Origin: Caldisericales bacterium
GTDB lineage: Bacteria > Caldisericota > Caldisericia > Caldisericales > Caldisericaceae
Assembly: GCA_015489815.1 (NCBI GenBank)
Contig: WFZA01000019.1
Location: forward strand, 85,991-149,990
Reading direction: 5' to 3'
Length of the DNA stretch: 64,000 nucleotides
This document shows positions 1 to 8,525 of the stretch, in pieces. The notes under the pieces were generated by a model. It was not told where the DNA came from. It worked only from the letters and a program-made list of their open reading frames with translations, and did not search any database. Position 1 is the stretch's first letter, and every line of letters begins with the position of its first letter. The position numbers were made by a program, and so were the translations under genes.

Positions 1-344
1 GAATTTCTGATCATAGGATTTAACAAGTCAAGAGTTGGCTTTCTCGTGTCGTCCAGAATACCAAATGTCGGTTTCCCAATTGCGTAAGCATAGCCGAGTT
101 CCCATGCAGTCCCTGCATCCACATCCGTACCATTCAAAATGCCAAAAACCGCATCAGCGCGTTGTAACTTTTCCAGGTCGTTTTTAAAGAAGAACTTGCT
201 GTCGTTCTCGCCTCTTTTAAACAATCCTGCGTCTCGGTGAGGAAGAAATGTTTCAAATCCGGCATTTCTAAATATAGAATCAATCTTTTCTCCGTACTGT
301 CTTTCACCCTCAGTAAAAAGTGGCTCAGCAATATATATGAGCAT
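1..344 (-). CDS. Nucleoside 2-deoxyribosyltransferase-like protein (3' end outside window)
   Basis: The reading frame starts at ATG 344 and is still open at the window edge, giving at least 114 residues. The N-terminus MLIYIAEPLFTEGERQYG and the later segment GTDVDAGTAWELGYAYAIGK are the hallmarks of the nucleoside 2-deoxyribosyltransferase family, which moves deoxyribose between nucleobases; the Asp and Glu of that second segment belong to the active-site region. The start is supported by GGAGGTG seven bases upstream. It has its own promoter and so is probably separate from the small gene at 500-844. Substrate preference cannot be judged, and some family members are only predicted nucleotide-binding proteins. 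Confidence 0.8.
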   Translation of the reverse strand, partial: MLIYIAEPLFTEGERQYGEKIDSIFRNAGFETFLPHRDAGLFKRGENDSKFFFKNDLEKLQRADAVFGILNGTDVDAGTAWELGYAYAIGKPTFGILDDTRKPTLDLLNPMIRN

Positions 345-375
345 TCTTCACCTCCATTTATTTACTAATACTGAT

Positions 376-403
376 ATTGTATAACAAAATCATTTCGTGT
401 AAA
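376..403 (-). promoter_or_regulatory. Promoter for the deoxyribosyltransferase gene
   Basis: On the minus strand TTTACA (398-403) is followed after 16 bases by TACAAT (376-381), about 30 bases before the start codon of the gene ending at the window edge. Both boxes are one mismatch from the sigma-70 consensus. Confidence 0.55.
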
Positions 404-499
404 ACGATTTTTTTCCTTTTAACGAATTTAATCCACAATCAATAAGTGAAAATCGTTCTTTTTCTAAATTACGCAGGGGCATGGAACTTCAAAATCAAA

Positions 500-844
500 T
501 TATTTAACTTGTACGATTTTGTCCCCATCAAGTTTCACTCTTTTTGCAAATGAAAGTTCAGTTTTATTTCCGATAGCTGAATAATTAAATCCTCTGTCTT
601 CAAATTCTCGATGTAGTGCGGCTAAATATGCCGCTCGTGCGCTTGTCCAACCTGGATTACCAACTTCTCTATTAAATGCTTGTATTAAATCTTTATTTGA
701 CAGGTCTCTAAACCTTGTGCGGAATTCTTCGTAAAAGTTTCTTTGCGATGCACCGTTTTCTTGCTTAAGCACCTTTGAATTGTTTAAGTTTTGTGCTGCA
801 GTTTTTTCTGTGCCACTCTTTACTTTATTTCTGTTCTTTTTCAT
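500..844 (-). CDS. Small conserved protein of unknown function (114 aa)
   Basis: A basic, probably disordered N-terminus (about 35 residues rich in Lys, Asn and Gln) precedes a compact core containing DLSNKDLIQAFNREVGNPGW and then TSARAAYLAALHREFEDRG. I recall similar small hypothetical proteins with an LSN-x-L-x-x-A-x-N-x-EVGN-x-GW pattern in diverse bacteria, but no function is known to me. The start ATG has AAAGGAG upstream. The most telling feature is its roughly 150-base leader with two mutually exclusive hairpins, which suggests expression controlled by transcription attenuation. No enzyme motif or membrane segment is visible. Confidence 0.65.
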   Translation of the reverse strand: MKKNRNKVKSGTEKTAAQNLNNSKVLKQENGASQRNFYEEFRTRFRDLSNKDLIQAFNREVGNPGWTSARAAYLAALHREFEDRGFNYSAIGNKTELSFAKRVKLDGDKIVQVK

Positions 845-997
845 TTTTGTCTCCTTTCATAAATTTATATAGCAAAAAACCTGTGCTCCAACTTTTGCTA
901 AAGCACAGGTTTTATTATCCTAAAATTAAAAACCTTCGCTTTAGCACCCATTTTTTATAAAGGCAGGGGCAAGTTGAAGCTTAAATTCTCACCTTTC
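845..997 (-). promoter_or_regulatory. Structured 5' leader with competing hairpins (attenuator or riboswitch candidate)
   Basis: Read on the minus strand, a perfect 12-bp stem AAAACCTGTGCT/AGCACAGGTTTT (plus positions about 874-914) runs into a T-rich end, as in an intrinsic terminator. Its 5' arm can instead pair with upstream sequence: GCTAAAGC with GCTTTAGC and AGGTTTT with AAAACCT, separated by a 2x2 internal loop. Both structures cannot form together. A further G/C-rich segment near 960-995 could be a sensing domain. I do not recognise a known riboswitch class, so the trigger is unknown. Confidence 0.55.
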
Positions 998-1003
998 ACA
1001 TAA

Positions 1004-1031
1004 ATCATAACGCTTAAAAATTTAAAGTCAA
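1004..1031 (-). promoter_or_regulatory. Promoter of the structured leader
   Basis: Minus-strand TTGACT (1026-1031), 16-base spacer, TATGAT (1004-1009). This places transcription start near 997 and defines the leader of the 114-residue protein gene. Confidence 0.6.
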
Positions 1032-1103
1032 TAGAAAATTTTGATAATCCGCTCTAAAGTGATAAAATGCACTAAAAATAGTTACGAATTTTAAGGAGGT
1101 TTT

Positions 1104-1607
1104 ATGTTGAAATTAAATCCAGAAAGAGAAAAAGATATTTTACTAAATGCCGCAGAGCAAATGTGTGTCGCTGCAAGGACTGCGCCTAAAGCAAATGGTG
1201 AGGATATTATTGTAACAGGTATACTCGACGGGGAAGAACTGAAAAAGGTGCAGGAAGAAATGAAAAGAATAGGCAATGAAAAAGGATGGCACTATATGGT
1301 GCGAGATGCGGAAAACATAGAAAATAAAGTAGTGGTGCTTATCGGTGCAAAGCCTAAAAGTTACCCTTCTGTGTTCTGCAACCCTCACGACGATAGAATT
1401 GGGAAGTGCATTGAGTCTGCTGTGGATATGGGCATTGCAATCGGGTCGGCAGCTTCCACCGCTATGCAGCTAAAAGTTGACACACGTATTATGCTGAGCA
1501 TTGGAATTGCAGTGGTAAATCTCAAACTGCTTGGTGACGATGTAGATATGGTGTACGGAATTCCGCTGAGCATTTCTGGCAAAAATCCTTTCTTTGACAG
1601 AAAATAA
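1104..1607 (+). CDS. DUF2148 (ferredoxin-like domain) protein
   Basis: 167 residues with the pattern of the DUF2148 family: a helical N-terminus with NAAEQMCVAARTAPKANGED, a central nucleotide-binding-like stretch KVVVLIGAK, and a C-terminal segment DMGIAIGSAASTAMQLKVD with a VYGIPLSISGKNPFFDR ending. The family is described as having a ferredoxin-like domain with conserved Cys; Cys residues here lie near positions 21, 93 and 103. Its biochemical role is unknown, though it is common in strict anaerobes. The ATG is preceded by AAGGAGGT. It stands alone, divergent from the attenuated gene and convergent with the exporter. Confidence 0.75.
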   Translation: MLKLNPEREKDILLNAAEQMCVAARTAPKANGEDIIVTGILDGEELKKVQEEMKRIGNEKGWHYMVRDAENIENKVVVLIGAKPKSYPSVFCNPHDDRIGKCIESAVDMGIAIGSAASTAMQLKVDTRIMLSIGIAVVNLKLLGDDVDMVYGIPLSISGKNPFFDRK

Positions 1608-1659
1608 AAAGTAGTAAAAGTTTTCTTTAATTTGAATTTATAGGTAAGATATAAATTCC

Positions 1660-2526
1660 TTATTTTTCTTCGTTGAGGAATGCTGTTGCGCCAGATAAAG
1701 TAATAAACAGCAGTCCGATAATTTGAAACAGAGTGACATGCTGCTTTAAAATAATTGCGCTAAGGATTACTGCGAACGCGGGGTCTGCATATGCAAGCAC
1801 CGAAGCAGTAGAAACCTTAATGTAATTAAGGCTGTCATACCACAGGTACAGCGCAAAGAATGTATGCACGACTCCAGTTATAATCAGAAGCACAATTACC
1901 TTTGCATTCAGAGAAAATCGCACAAGCAGGGCGAATGGCGCAGTGAAGATAAGCGCAATTAGAATTTGATATGCAGTTAGCTTAATTGAAGAGTGATATT
2001 TCATACTTATTTTAGAGAAAAGCCCAAGCAGTCCGTAAAATATCCCCGAGAGCAAAGCAATAAGCAAGCCCAGAAAGTTAGTGTGCTGCGAAGCACTTGT
2101 AGACGGCAAGAATATAGCAAGCATCCCTAAAATGGACAGTAAAACAGAAACAAAAAGAAATTTATTAAATGGCTCTTTTAAGAATATTACTGCAAGAACC
2201 ACAGTAAAAATTGGGCCAAGATAGTAAAGCACTATGGCATTTGCAACGCTCGTATAGTAAAAGGAAAGAAACAAGAATATCCAATTTAGCGAAAGCGCTA
2301 TACCAGAAGCAGCGACGAAGAAAAAATTATCAAAAGAAAACAGTTCCTTAGCGCCAAGCTTTTTGTATGCATAAGCAAATACAAATGGGGTTGCAAAGAG
2401 CACCCTGAAGAACACAAAAACGGCCGAAGGAAGTGCGCACCATATTGCAAATACAGGCACAGAGCCCCAGATAAAAGTAGAAGTCAGCATCTCTAAAAAG
2501 CCGAATTTTATCTTTTTGCTTTCCAT
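1660..2526 (-). CDS. EamA/DMT-superfamily transporter
   Basis: 288 residues with ten hydrophobic segments arranged as two five-helix halves, the layout of the 10-TMS drug/metabolite exporter family (EamA repeats near 10-140 and 155-285). Short charged loops and a Lys-rich N-terminus (MESKKIKFG) fit an inner-membrane protein with cytoplasmic N-terminus. Family members export amino acids, metabolites or drugs; nothing identifies the cargo. No clear Shine-Dalgarno site is seen before the ATG, and a TACAAT sequence lies seven bases upstream, so a very short or absent leader is possible. It ends about 50 bases from the convergent DUF2148 gene. Confidence 0.85.
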   Translation of the reverse strand: MESKKIKFGFLEMLTSTFIWGSVPVFAIWCALPSAVFVFFRVLFATPFVFAYAYKKLGAKELFSFDNFFFVAASGIALSLNWIFLFLSFYYTSVANAIVLYYLGPIFTVVLAVIFLKEPFNKFLFVSVLLSILGMLAIFLPSTSASQHTNFLGLLIALLSGIFYGLLGLFSKISMKYHSSIKLTAYQILIALIFTAPFALLVRFSLNAKVIVLLIITGVVHTFFALYLWYDSLNYIKVSTASVLAYADPAFAVILSAIILKQHVTLFQIIGLLFITLSGATAFLNEEK

Positions 2527-2908
2527 TTGAGATATTGTAATAAAAATGGAAGAAAAAGAAAATTTACCAGAGAATATTTTTGAATAAAAACTATTAATCT
2601 CTGTTGCAGTGAAAACAATTTAAATGTTCTGACGCTATGATTTCTTCATAGCCAACATAATGAAAGTTTCCTATGGCGATGAGTATGGAGGCAGATTTTT
2701 TGCACGTATTGAAACTATAATTCCATAAGTAAATCAACACTTTTCAGATTTTGCTATAGCACATGTAGCGCCAGTTGCACCGAATCCTTTCAAGCGATTC
2801 TTGAGATTACATGTATCAGGCTACTTTTGAAGAACGCAGTTTACCTCTTAATTAGTCTCTATCTGTTTGCTTGTGTCCCTTATTTTAATGTATTTGGTGT
2901 TAAAACAA
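2527..2908. other. Intergenic region without a recognisable gene
   Basis: About 380 bases between the exporter and the AlkA-like gene. Only short open stretches bounded by stops exist on either strand. No RNA gene, strong terminator or repeat was identified. Confidence 0.5.
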
Positions 2909-3847
2909 TCATCTCAGAAATCCCGTCATTCTACTCCAGTACATTAAGTAAAAAGCAGCATAACCACGATATCTTCCCCACCGATCTTCTGTTATTTTAA
3001 GTGTATCTTCCTTTGATATCTTCTTACCGTTATAGTAATAGTGGGATATGAGGCGCCGCAATGCTATATCGTCAGCAGGTACAGCATCCAACTTTCGCAT
3101 TCCTCTTACCATTACCATTTCTGCTGTCCATTTTCCAAGGCCTCTGAATTTACTAAGTTTCTCAACGACAGTTTCATTGGGTTCATAAATAAGTGATTCA
3201 AGGTCAATTTCTCCAGATGCTACTTTTGAAGCAATATTAATAATATATTCTCCCTTTCGTCTACTTAACTGTAGCATTCGAAGCTCTTCTGGTGTGGTTT
3301 GCGACAGATCTTTGGAAGTAGGAAAGGCATAGTAAGTCTTCCCATCTATGTTTATTGCTTTACCAAATTTTCTGACCAAACGGCTTTTTATTTTTCCTGC
3401 AAAGTTAAAAGAAATTTGTTGTTCAATCAAAGCATGAATGACAGCTTCGAAAACTGTTGCTGTAGCAGGTGCGCGAAGCCCTATTAACTCTTGTGTAATT
3501 TTGTAGAGTACTGGGTCAAACTTACTCATGTGCTCGTAAAACTTTTTAAGTTCGTCATTCAGACCCAACATCCATTGTATTTTTTGGCGTATGTAACCTA
3601 AATCTTTTCTGGTTAGTTTAGATTCTGAATAGATCTTTACATTTAACGATGGGGAATCTATTGAGCCAGTCGAGGAGATTATCAACAGAACAGGAAGGCC
3701 GTTCTTTAAGTAAATTATACGGTAATATTTACCGTCGTTTACTATATCTATAAGTTCCTCAAATTTATAACTGGAATACAATCCTATAAAGAGATTGAAG
3801 TCAAAAGGTGACGAAATCTTCTTTACATTCATAGAAGTAATAAACAT
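2909..3847 (-). CDS. AlkA-type DNA-3-methyladenine glycosylase (HhH-GPD family)
   Basis: 312 residues. The C-terminal half holds the HhH-GPD fold: helix-hairpin-helix LSKFRGLGKWTAEMVMVRG (near residues 232-250) and, shortly after, VPADDIALRRLI, whose second Asp matches the catalytic Asp of AlkA and EndoIII relatives. The N-terminal part resembles the AlkA N-domain. No Fe-S cluster Cys motif is present at the C-terminus, which argues for AlkA rather than Nth or MutY. The enzyme excises alkylated bases in base-excision repair. ATG 3847 is preceded by AAAGGAGGAG. It is monocistronic. Confidence 0.85.
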   Translation of the reverse strand: MFITSMNVKKISSPFDFNLFIGLYSSYKFEELIDIVNDGKYYRIIYLKNGLPVLLIISSTGSIDSPSLNVKIYSESKLTRKDLGYIRQKIQWMLGLNDELKKFYEHMSKFDPVLYKITQELIGLRAPATATVFEAVIHALIEQQISFNFAGKIKSRLVRKFGKAINIDGKTYYAFPTSKDLSQTTPEELRMLQLSRRKGEYIINIASKVASGEIDLESLIYEPNETVVEKLSKFRGLGKWTAEMVMVRGMRKLDAVPADDIALRRLISHYYYNGKKISKEDTLKITEDRWGRYRGYAAFYLMYWSRMTGFLR

Positions 3848-4264
3848 AATACTCTCCTCCTTTTAAAAATTAATGGCTAATTTGTATACACGCAATCACG
3901 GTTTTTTCAACTAAAATCATTTTATCACCACATTGCCCTTAATTTCGTTTAAAATTATTTTCTTTGTTCTTATTTTAATACTTTCAAAAATATTTACAAC
4001 TTACCATAATTTTGTTGAGAAGTTAGAATTTGTTTGGCTGATAAATATTTAGAGGCTTTTAATAAACTCTTTCGATAAACGAGTTTCAATGAATTTTTTA
4101 TGTGAGACAATATTGTTTATCGCAAATTCTCAAAAGGAAGAATTAGTAAATGGATAAATTTGCCTTTCTGTATATGACTTTATTTTCTACACTTTACTTC
4201 TTTTTGAATAGACCTGAGGATTTTTAGAATTAGGCCGGATTCAAAGGCAGCCACAAGAGCGCCT
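3848..4264. other. AT-rich intergenic region, left side of accessory island
   Basis: About 420 bases. No coding frame, RNA or repeat is recognised. It separates a housekeeping repair gene from the accessory genes that begin at 4265. Confidence 0.5.
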
Positions 4265-4621
4265 TCACAAAAATCTGTCGTTTCTCACGATTGCAGTGAT
4301 CAGTTTGCACTTTGTTACGAGGTTAACAGAATCAAAATCGAAATCTGGATTGCTTGCTATTTTTCTCCCCTCCTCCCACGAAACCCAGTCAAAAGATATA
4401 ATAATAGGAATAGAATAAACAACTTTCAGGAAGCGTAAAACAATTGGTGCTGGCTCGCAATACGGAATTTGTATGATTTGCCCTTTATTTTCCTGTGCCC
4501 TTTCACAAAAAGATGTCGTTTTCTCAATTTCAGGAATTAACTCGAATAGAGGTTGCCAGTCCTCCCGCGTATACGAATTTATTTTCTCCCCGCAATTTTT
4601 CTCATTTAATATTTCGTCCAT
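4265..4621 (-). CDS. DUF6508-like small protein
   Basis: 118 residues, soluble. The order of motifs, LFELIPEIE, then IIQIPYCEP, then VVYSIPIIISFDWVSWEEGR, agrees with what I remember of the DUF6508 family: a helical LIPEIE segment, a P-Y/F patch and a FDW-x-x-W-x-EG motif. These proteins often occur near mobile elements or toxin-like genes; no activity is established that I know of. The Shine-Dalgarno before ATG 4621 is weak (GGGATGTG). The family assignment is from memory and moderately sure. Confidence 0.55.
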   Translation of the reverse strand: MDEILNEKNCGEKINSYTREDWQPLFELIPEIEKTTSFCERAQENKGQIIQIPYCEPAPIVLRFLKVVYSIPIIISFDWVSWEEGRKIASNPDFDFDSVNLVTKCKLITAIVRNDRFL

Positions 4622-4761
4622 TTATTTTCACATCCCAGTAAATCACATACATTGCAGAATCAAAATTCAGAATTTTGTCAGGCAAGTTCCCTTTTACGAC
4701 ACGCTTCTTTAAAATATCTCCTATGAATTACCTAAATTTCACAGATTTTGATAGAAAGAAA

Positions 4762-5142
4762 TCATTTCGTTATCGCCTTTTTTTGTGCAAACCACTGTCC
4801 TATTTGTTTGGCAATTTTACCTTTTGATTCTTTTGCTTTAATTGGCAAACTGTTAGCCTTACAGAATGCGTTTAAGTAATCCTTTGTATGGGCCTTAACA
4901 AACTCTTCTACTACACCAGGATTATTTTTAGTAAATTGTGAGTACAATTCCATATAAATTTGCTTAAATTCCTCCAATGAGGGCATTGGAATCTGTTTCT
5001 TAAGCCTTCTTGGTTGTTTTCTTTTAGTTGCAAGAGGTTTTTCTGGATCTATCTTTTTAAATTCTTCATCAATTTCAGACAATAATCCGGAAATTTTATT
5101 AAGCTTTTTTCTAATATTTTTTATTATTTGTGCATTTGTCAT
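4762..5142 (-). CDS. Small partner protein of the ParA-like ATPase
   Basis: 126 residues when started at the ATG that overlaps the upstream stop codon as ATGA (5139-5142), with AAAGG upstream; a longer frame to 5169 exists but would overlap the ATPase further. The N-terminus is coiled-coil-like (KNIRKKLNKISGLLSEIDEE), the middle is a basic linker (KRKQPRRLKK), and the C-terminus is helical with many Lys. No ParB nuclease or helix-turn-helix motif is recognised. Overlap with the ATPase suggests translational coupling and that it plays the adaptor or DNA/cargo-binding role of a two-gene partition or positioning module. That role is inference. Confidence 0.6.
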   Translation of the reverse strand: MTNAQIIKNIRKKLNKISGLLSEIDEEFKKIDPEKPLATKRKQPRRLKKQIPMPSLEEFKQIYMELYSQFTKNNPGVVEEFVKAHTKDYLNAFCKANSLPIKAKESKGKIAKQIGQWFAQKKAITK

Positions 5143-6002
5143 CTTAGTATCCTTTCTATGCCACTCCATAGCCCTGAAAACTCTTCTGTATAATTATCAG
5201 GGAAATATTGCTCAGGGATGGCCCTTTTTATATCTACTCTTTCAGGAATATAAGAATCTATAGGAAAAACATGAACCCCTGCTCTTTTTTCTTCCTTACA
5301 AGAATCTTTTGTTTCTTCCCAATATCTCTGCGATTCCCTGGTCAATTGTCCTCTATACAATTTGGCCTTGTTCATAAATACAGCAATCTTAGGTACTGGC
5401 CACGGATCTATTCTTCTTTGAAGCCCGTCTATTAATAGCTTTACACCTCTTGCAGCAAATACATCTGGGTTGATAGGGATTAATAACAGACTGGCACAAC
5501 TCAACACAGAATAGGACAGAGCAGTAAAATTAGGAGGAGAGTCAAAAAATACATAATCATAATTAAATCTGGAATGTTCTATCTTTCCAAGTAATGCACT
5601 TGCAAAACTTTTAGTTTTTTCTTTATCAAAGATTTCAAGTTCTAACCAATAAAGGTCAACAACTGAGGGAACAAAGTGTAAATTAGGGCTCATCTGGTAG
5701 ATAAAGGAAGAATCTATCGGAAAATCAAAATATCCTTTTCTGTTTTGATCATACGCCTCCAAAGCATCAAGAAGTGTTTTATGTCTTGCTTTGTGTTTGT
5801 TCTCGTACCAGTCTTCAAATTTATTACGTAATTTACCTGTTTCTTCTTGGAGTTGTACTGCTAATGTAAGACTCATTTGTGCATCCGTATCAATAACCAG
5901 AACGCGCTTACCCATTTTCTCAGCAGCATACTTTGCAAGCAACCAGGTAATAGTAGTTTTGCCAACTCCTCCTTTAAAGTTAATAGTAGCTATGCCTTTC
6001 AC
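5139..6002 (-). CDS. ParA/Soj-like ATPase
   Basis: 287 residues of the MinD/ParA P-loop family. The deviant Walker A is INFKGGVGKTTITWLLAKY (residues 7-25), Walker A' is VLVIDTDAQMSLT, and a Walker B-like segment YVFFDSPPNFTALSYSV lies near residue 150. Such ATPases segregate plasmids or chromosomes or position cargo on the nucleoid. The start is GTG 6002, supported by AAGGGGTG six bases upstream. Its partner gene overlaps the stop codon. A plasmid-type ParA away from an obvious chromosomal origin, beside broken accessory genes, suggests an integrated element. Confidence 0.85.
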   Translation of the reverse strand: MKGIATINFKGGVGKTTITWLLAKYAAEKMGKRVLVIDTDAQMSLTLAVQLQEETGKLRNKFEDWYENKHKARHKTLLDALEAYDQNRKGYFDFPIDSSFIYQMSPNLHFVPSVVDLYWLELEIFDKEKTKSFASALLGKIEHSRFNYDYVFFDSPPNFTALSYSVLSCASLLLIPINPDVFAARGVKLLIDGLQRRIDPWPVPKIAVFMNKAKLYRGQLTRESQRYWEETKDSCKEEKRAGVHVFPIDSYIPERVDIKRAIPEQYFPDNYTEEFSGLWSGIERILR

Positions 6003-6408
6003 TAATCACCCCTTATTTTGGATTTAGGCATTTAGAAGCCTATGGTTTATTTATACCTCATTTATATAAAATGTCAAGCTGTAAGTAACCTAGTAACCAT
6101 GCCGCCTCGTTTTGCTAGGATACAACATTGTAAGTGTCAACTTCAAAACTTCAAACTCGACTAACTCTTATGAGAAATAAGAAACTCAGTAAACAATGAG
6201 CTTTTGACCTCTAAGGAAGGAAATCATTGTCGGGAAAGTATTGGCTGGTTTGCTTAATACAACAAACAATGATACACTAGCTTATCGATTTAAATCAACA
6301 AACCTACAACAAAACAATGTTTCAATTTATAGTCTAATTCAAATAGTAGTGATATAAAGGCAGAATACTGTTGTCAATGGAGCAGCAAAGTAAATTATTT
6401 TCTATTTG
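6003..6408. other. Intergenic region within the accessory island
   Basis: No gene is recognised. A segment near 6140-6171 (AAAACTTCAAACT...CTTATGAG) resembles one near 21764-21797 and may be a small dispersed repeat. The right end joins the 3' end of the broken DUF3800 gene. Confidence 0.45.
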
Positions 6409-7230
6409 CTAAATTATGTTTTTAAGTATATTTCTTATGTTTGGATCTTTTGGTACTTCAATAACTCCATATCCTAATACTTCGCCATTTACTGCGTTTT
6501 TCCTTAAATAGGGTTTTATTCTTTTTCCATATAATTAGGCACTATGCTGATATCCGTTCAAAAGACCTCTGATGCTTCCTGCTATAAAATCTGCAAGTTG
6601 AATACCAGAACTTTGGTGCGAAAATTCTATATTTATGCTGTCTTTTATGTGAGAATATTTGTTTATAAATTTCCCATTTGCATAGATATCATTGTATGCG
6701 TCACGGACCAACTTGTCGATGTTATTTGAGATGGAGTCAATAAACAGAACACATAGGCTAGAATTTTGCCCTTGAATCTCCATCTCTATTCTTTGCATAG
6801 TATCCTCTATGTGCCACCTGTAAATAAGATTTTCATCTTCTTGGACATTCGAATCGTTTTTGGTGATCGTAATTATTATTTTTATATAATTAAGATTACT
6901 CAGAAGACCCAGGGCAGAATCAATAAAATTATATGTTCCCTGGAACCCTAAATTTGCGAGGAAGTAAAACGGTTCGCTATGTGGAATAGATTTACTTTTT
7001 TTCTCATACTTAAAAATAGACCAAAGGTATGACCATTTAACTTCCTTATTCCAGTTATTACCTAAATTATTCTTTTTCAAATTTATAAAGTTTCTGTTTA
7101 AACTACTCCACTCAGACGAGTCCATCAGAAATGTAGCCCTCAGATAGTAGGGACTCTTCTTAATAAATCTTTTACTTCTACTTCCCCTATAACTGCCGCT
7201 TTCGTCACTAAAAGCAAAGAATGTACTCAT
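6409..7230 (-). pseudogene. DUF3800 protein interrupted by an in-frame stop
   Basis: The N-terminus FFAFSDESGSY (residues 4-14) and the later GIQLADFIAGSIRG are the two hallmark motifs of DUF3800, a family with an RNase H-like fold that is frequent on mobile elements. The intact frame gives 231 residues and stops at TAA 6535-6537 just after the ADF motif. The same frame stays open for 41 more codons (KRIKPYLRKNAVNGEVLGYG and onward) to a TAG at 6409, and that extension looks like the normal C-terminus. The simplest reading is a single nonsense mutation. GGGAGG precedes ATG 7230. The truncated protein may still be made. Confidence 0.7.
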
Positions 7231-7262
7231 TTGAATTTTACCTCCCTCATAAAAGTATGTTA

Positions 7263-7920
7263 TTATTTTGTTCGACTCCGCCGATATTTTATTTCCTCAG
7301 GGGCAAAGTTATAGAGTTTGTAAACTAATTGGTCGATTTGGCATTTAATTTCTTTAACTATTCTGTTATCTTCTGAATCTGCTTTTGGGTCGTAAGTTTC
7401 TTTTGAAGTAAATTCAAGAATTTGGTCGGCGAGATTAATAATTTTATTCTTTAGACTTGTTGAAATACGGGGGATTCCTATGTATTCTATATTTTTGTGA
7501 TCACAAAAATATTTCTTTTTCCTTGTAAGCACCGTAATAGTGTAGCAGTCTTTCCTAATAATATGGATACTTGCTCCGAAGCGGTAGTGTAAATCATTCG
7601 CCATCCAATAATTTCTAATCTTATCAATATCCTTTTTATTAGATGCCCCTCTATGCTTTAACTCTACCACCAAGAAATTGAGACTATTAGTGTTGCGTTT
7701 ATGAAATACAATATCGGGCCTTTTATTTCCGTAATTCCTCTTAGTCAATTCAATATCACAATTTAACCAAAAATATGTATTTTTGTATTTCGTTTGCCAA
7801 ATGGTGTGCCAAATTCCATTCTGTCTCACCGCTTTGAGAGGTAAATTCAAAAATGTCTGGTTGAGTATCAAATAGATTTTTAATTGAAGAGCACAACATT
7901 TTTACAAGTAAATTCTCCAT
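7263..7920 (-). pseudogene. PD-(D/E)XK nuclease-like protein with a frameshift
   Basis: The natural start is ATG 7920 behind GGGGGAGG. The frame then reads MENLLVKMLCSSIKNLFD and TEWNLAHHLANEIQKY, and ends soon after. A second frame, open from before the overlap, continues with DIELTKRNYGNKRPDIVFHK and FLVVELKHRG, the D...ExK pattern of PD-(D/E)XK nucleases. The two pieces join across about 7765-7790, where a one-base change in a T run would restore a single protein of roughly 218 residues. It sits just upstream of the DUF3800 gene. A real lesion, a sequencing error or recoding cannot be told apart here. Confidence 0.65.
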
Positions 7921-8034
7921 ATTATAAACCTCCCCCCTGGGACGAGTTTGGAACTTCATGTCTTTATTAATTTTCTCTTTTTTGAGCCGTTCTTTATTTT
8001 TGTCATACTGTTCCTCCTGTTCTAACATTTGCAC

Positions 8035-8397
8035 AATTCGCCTTCCATTATAAGCGGCAGAAATTTCATTATTATTAAAATAAATCCATCTTTTACATTT
8101 ACCTTAATTTTATCCTTTTAATTTAGATTTCCAAATCCAAAAAAGATTTCCACACCTTAAAAGTTAATTTTACCACCCTTAAAAACACCCATAAAAATTA
8201 ACCATAGTTAATGTACAAATATGAGGATTTTTAACTTTTAGCGGAAAATGGCAATAAAGCCCATTATAAAAAGCACATCTGCCATTTCAGTAACTAAGCA
8301 ATAGATACATATTACTTAGTTAAAACTCACAGACAACGCGAAATTGTGGAAAATCGAAAAAATTAGGGTCAAGAAAGCCTGTAAAAATGTGGCCTAT
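8035..8397. other. AT-rich intergenic region, right side of accessory island
   Basis: No coding frame or RNA gene is recognised. Runs of A and T dominate. A short inverted repeat around 8295-8325 (TTAGTAACTAAG-like and ACTTAGTTAA) is visible but has no clear meaning. Confidence 0.4.
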
Positions 8398-8525
8398 TTC
8401 AAACTCGCTAAAATAAGGCCCGTAGCTGCAAATCTTGGCCTCTCCACGTATAAAAATACCTGAATGACGCTTAAAACGGCTTAAATTAGCGATTTTTTAA
8501 CGAGCCCTTTATTTATCAGGGTTTT
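8398..8525 (+). repeat. Dispersed intergenic repeat, copy A (partial)
   Basis: Shares blocks in the same order and orientation with the copies near 21955 and 45942: CGCTAA..TAAG.CC, GCAAATCTTG, a TACCTG block, a TTAAA.CGGC block, and CTTTATTTATCAG. The block CGCTAATTTAAG is present in inverted form near 8483-8496, so the element has internal dyad symmetry. The final TTTATTTATCAGG overlaps the last codons and stop of the neighbouring MFS gene. Confidence 0.6.

Noticed and set aside
134..331. Minus-strand frame starting at 331
   Set aside because: It is a shadow of the deoxyribosyltransferase frame, which has the ribosome binding site and family motifs.
2745..2835. Short minus-strand peptide-like stretch containing GFGATGATCAIAKSEKC
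   Set aside because: It is bounded by stops with no start codon or ribosome binding site and is under 30 codons; possibly a gene relic but too little to call.
3848..8400. Complete prophage or insertion sequence
   Set aside because: No integrase, transposase, structural phage gene or terminal inverted repeat was recognised.
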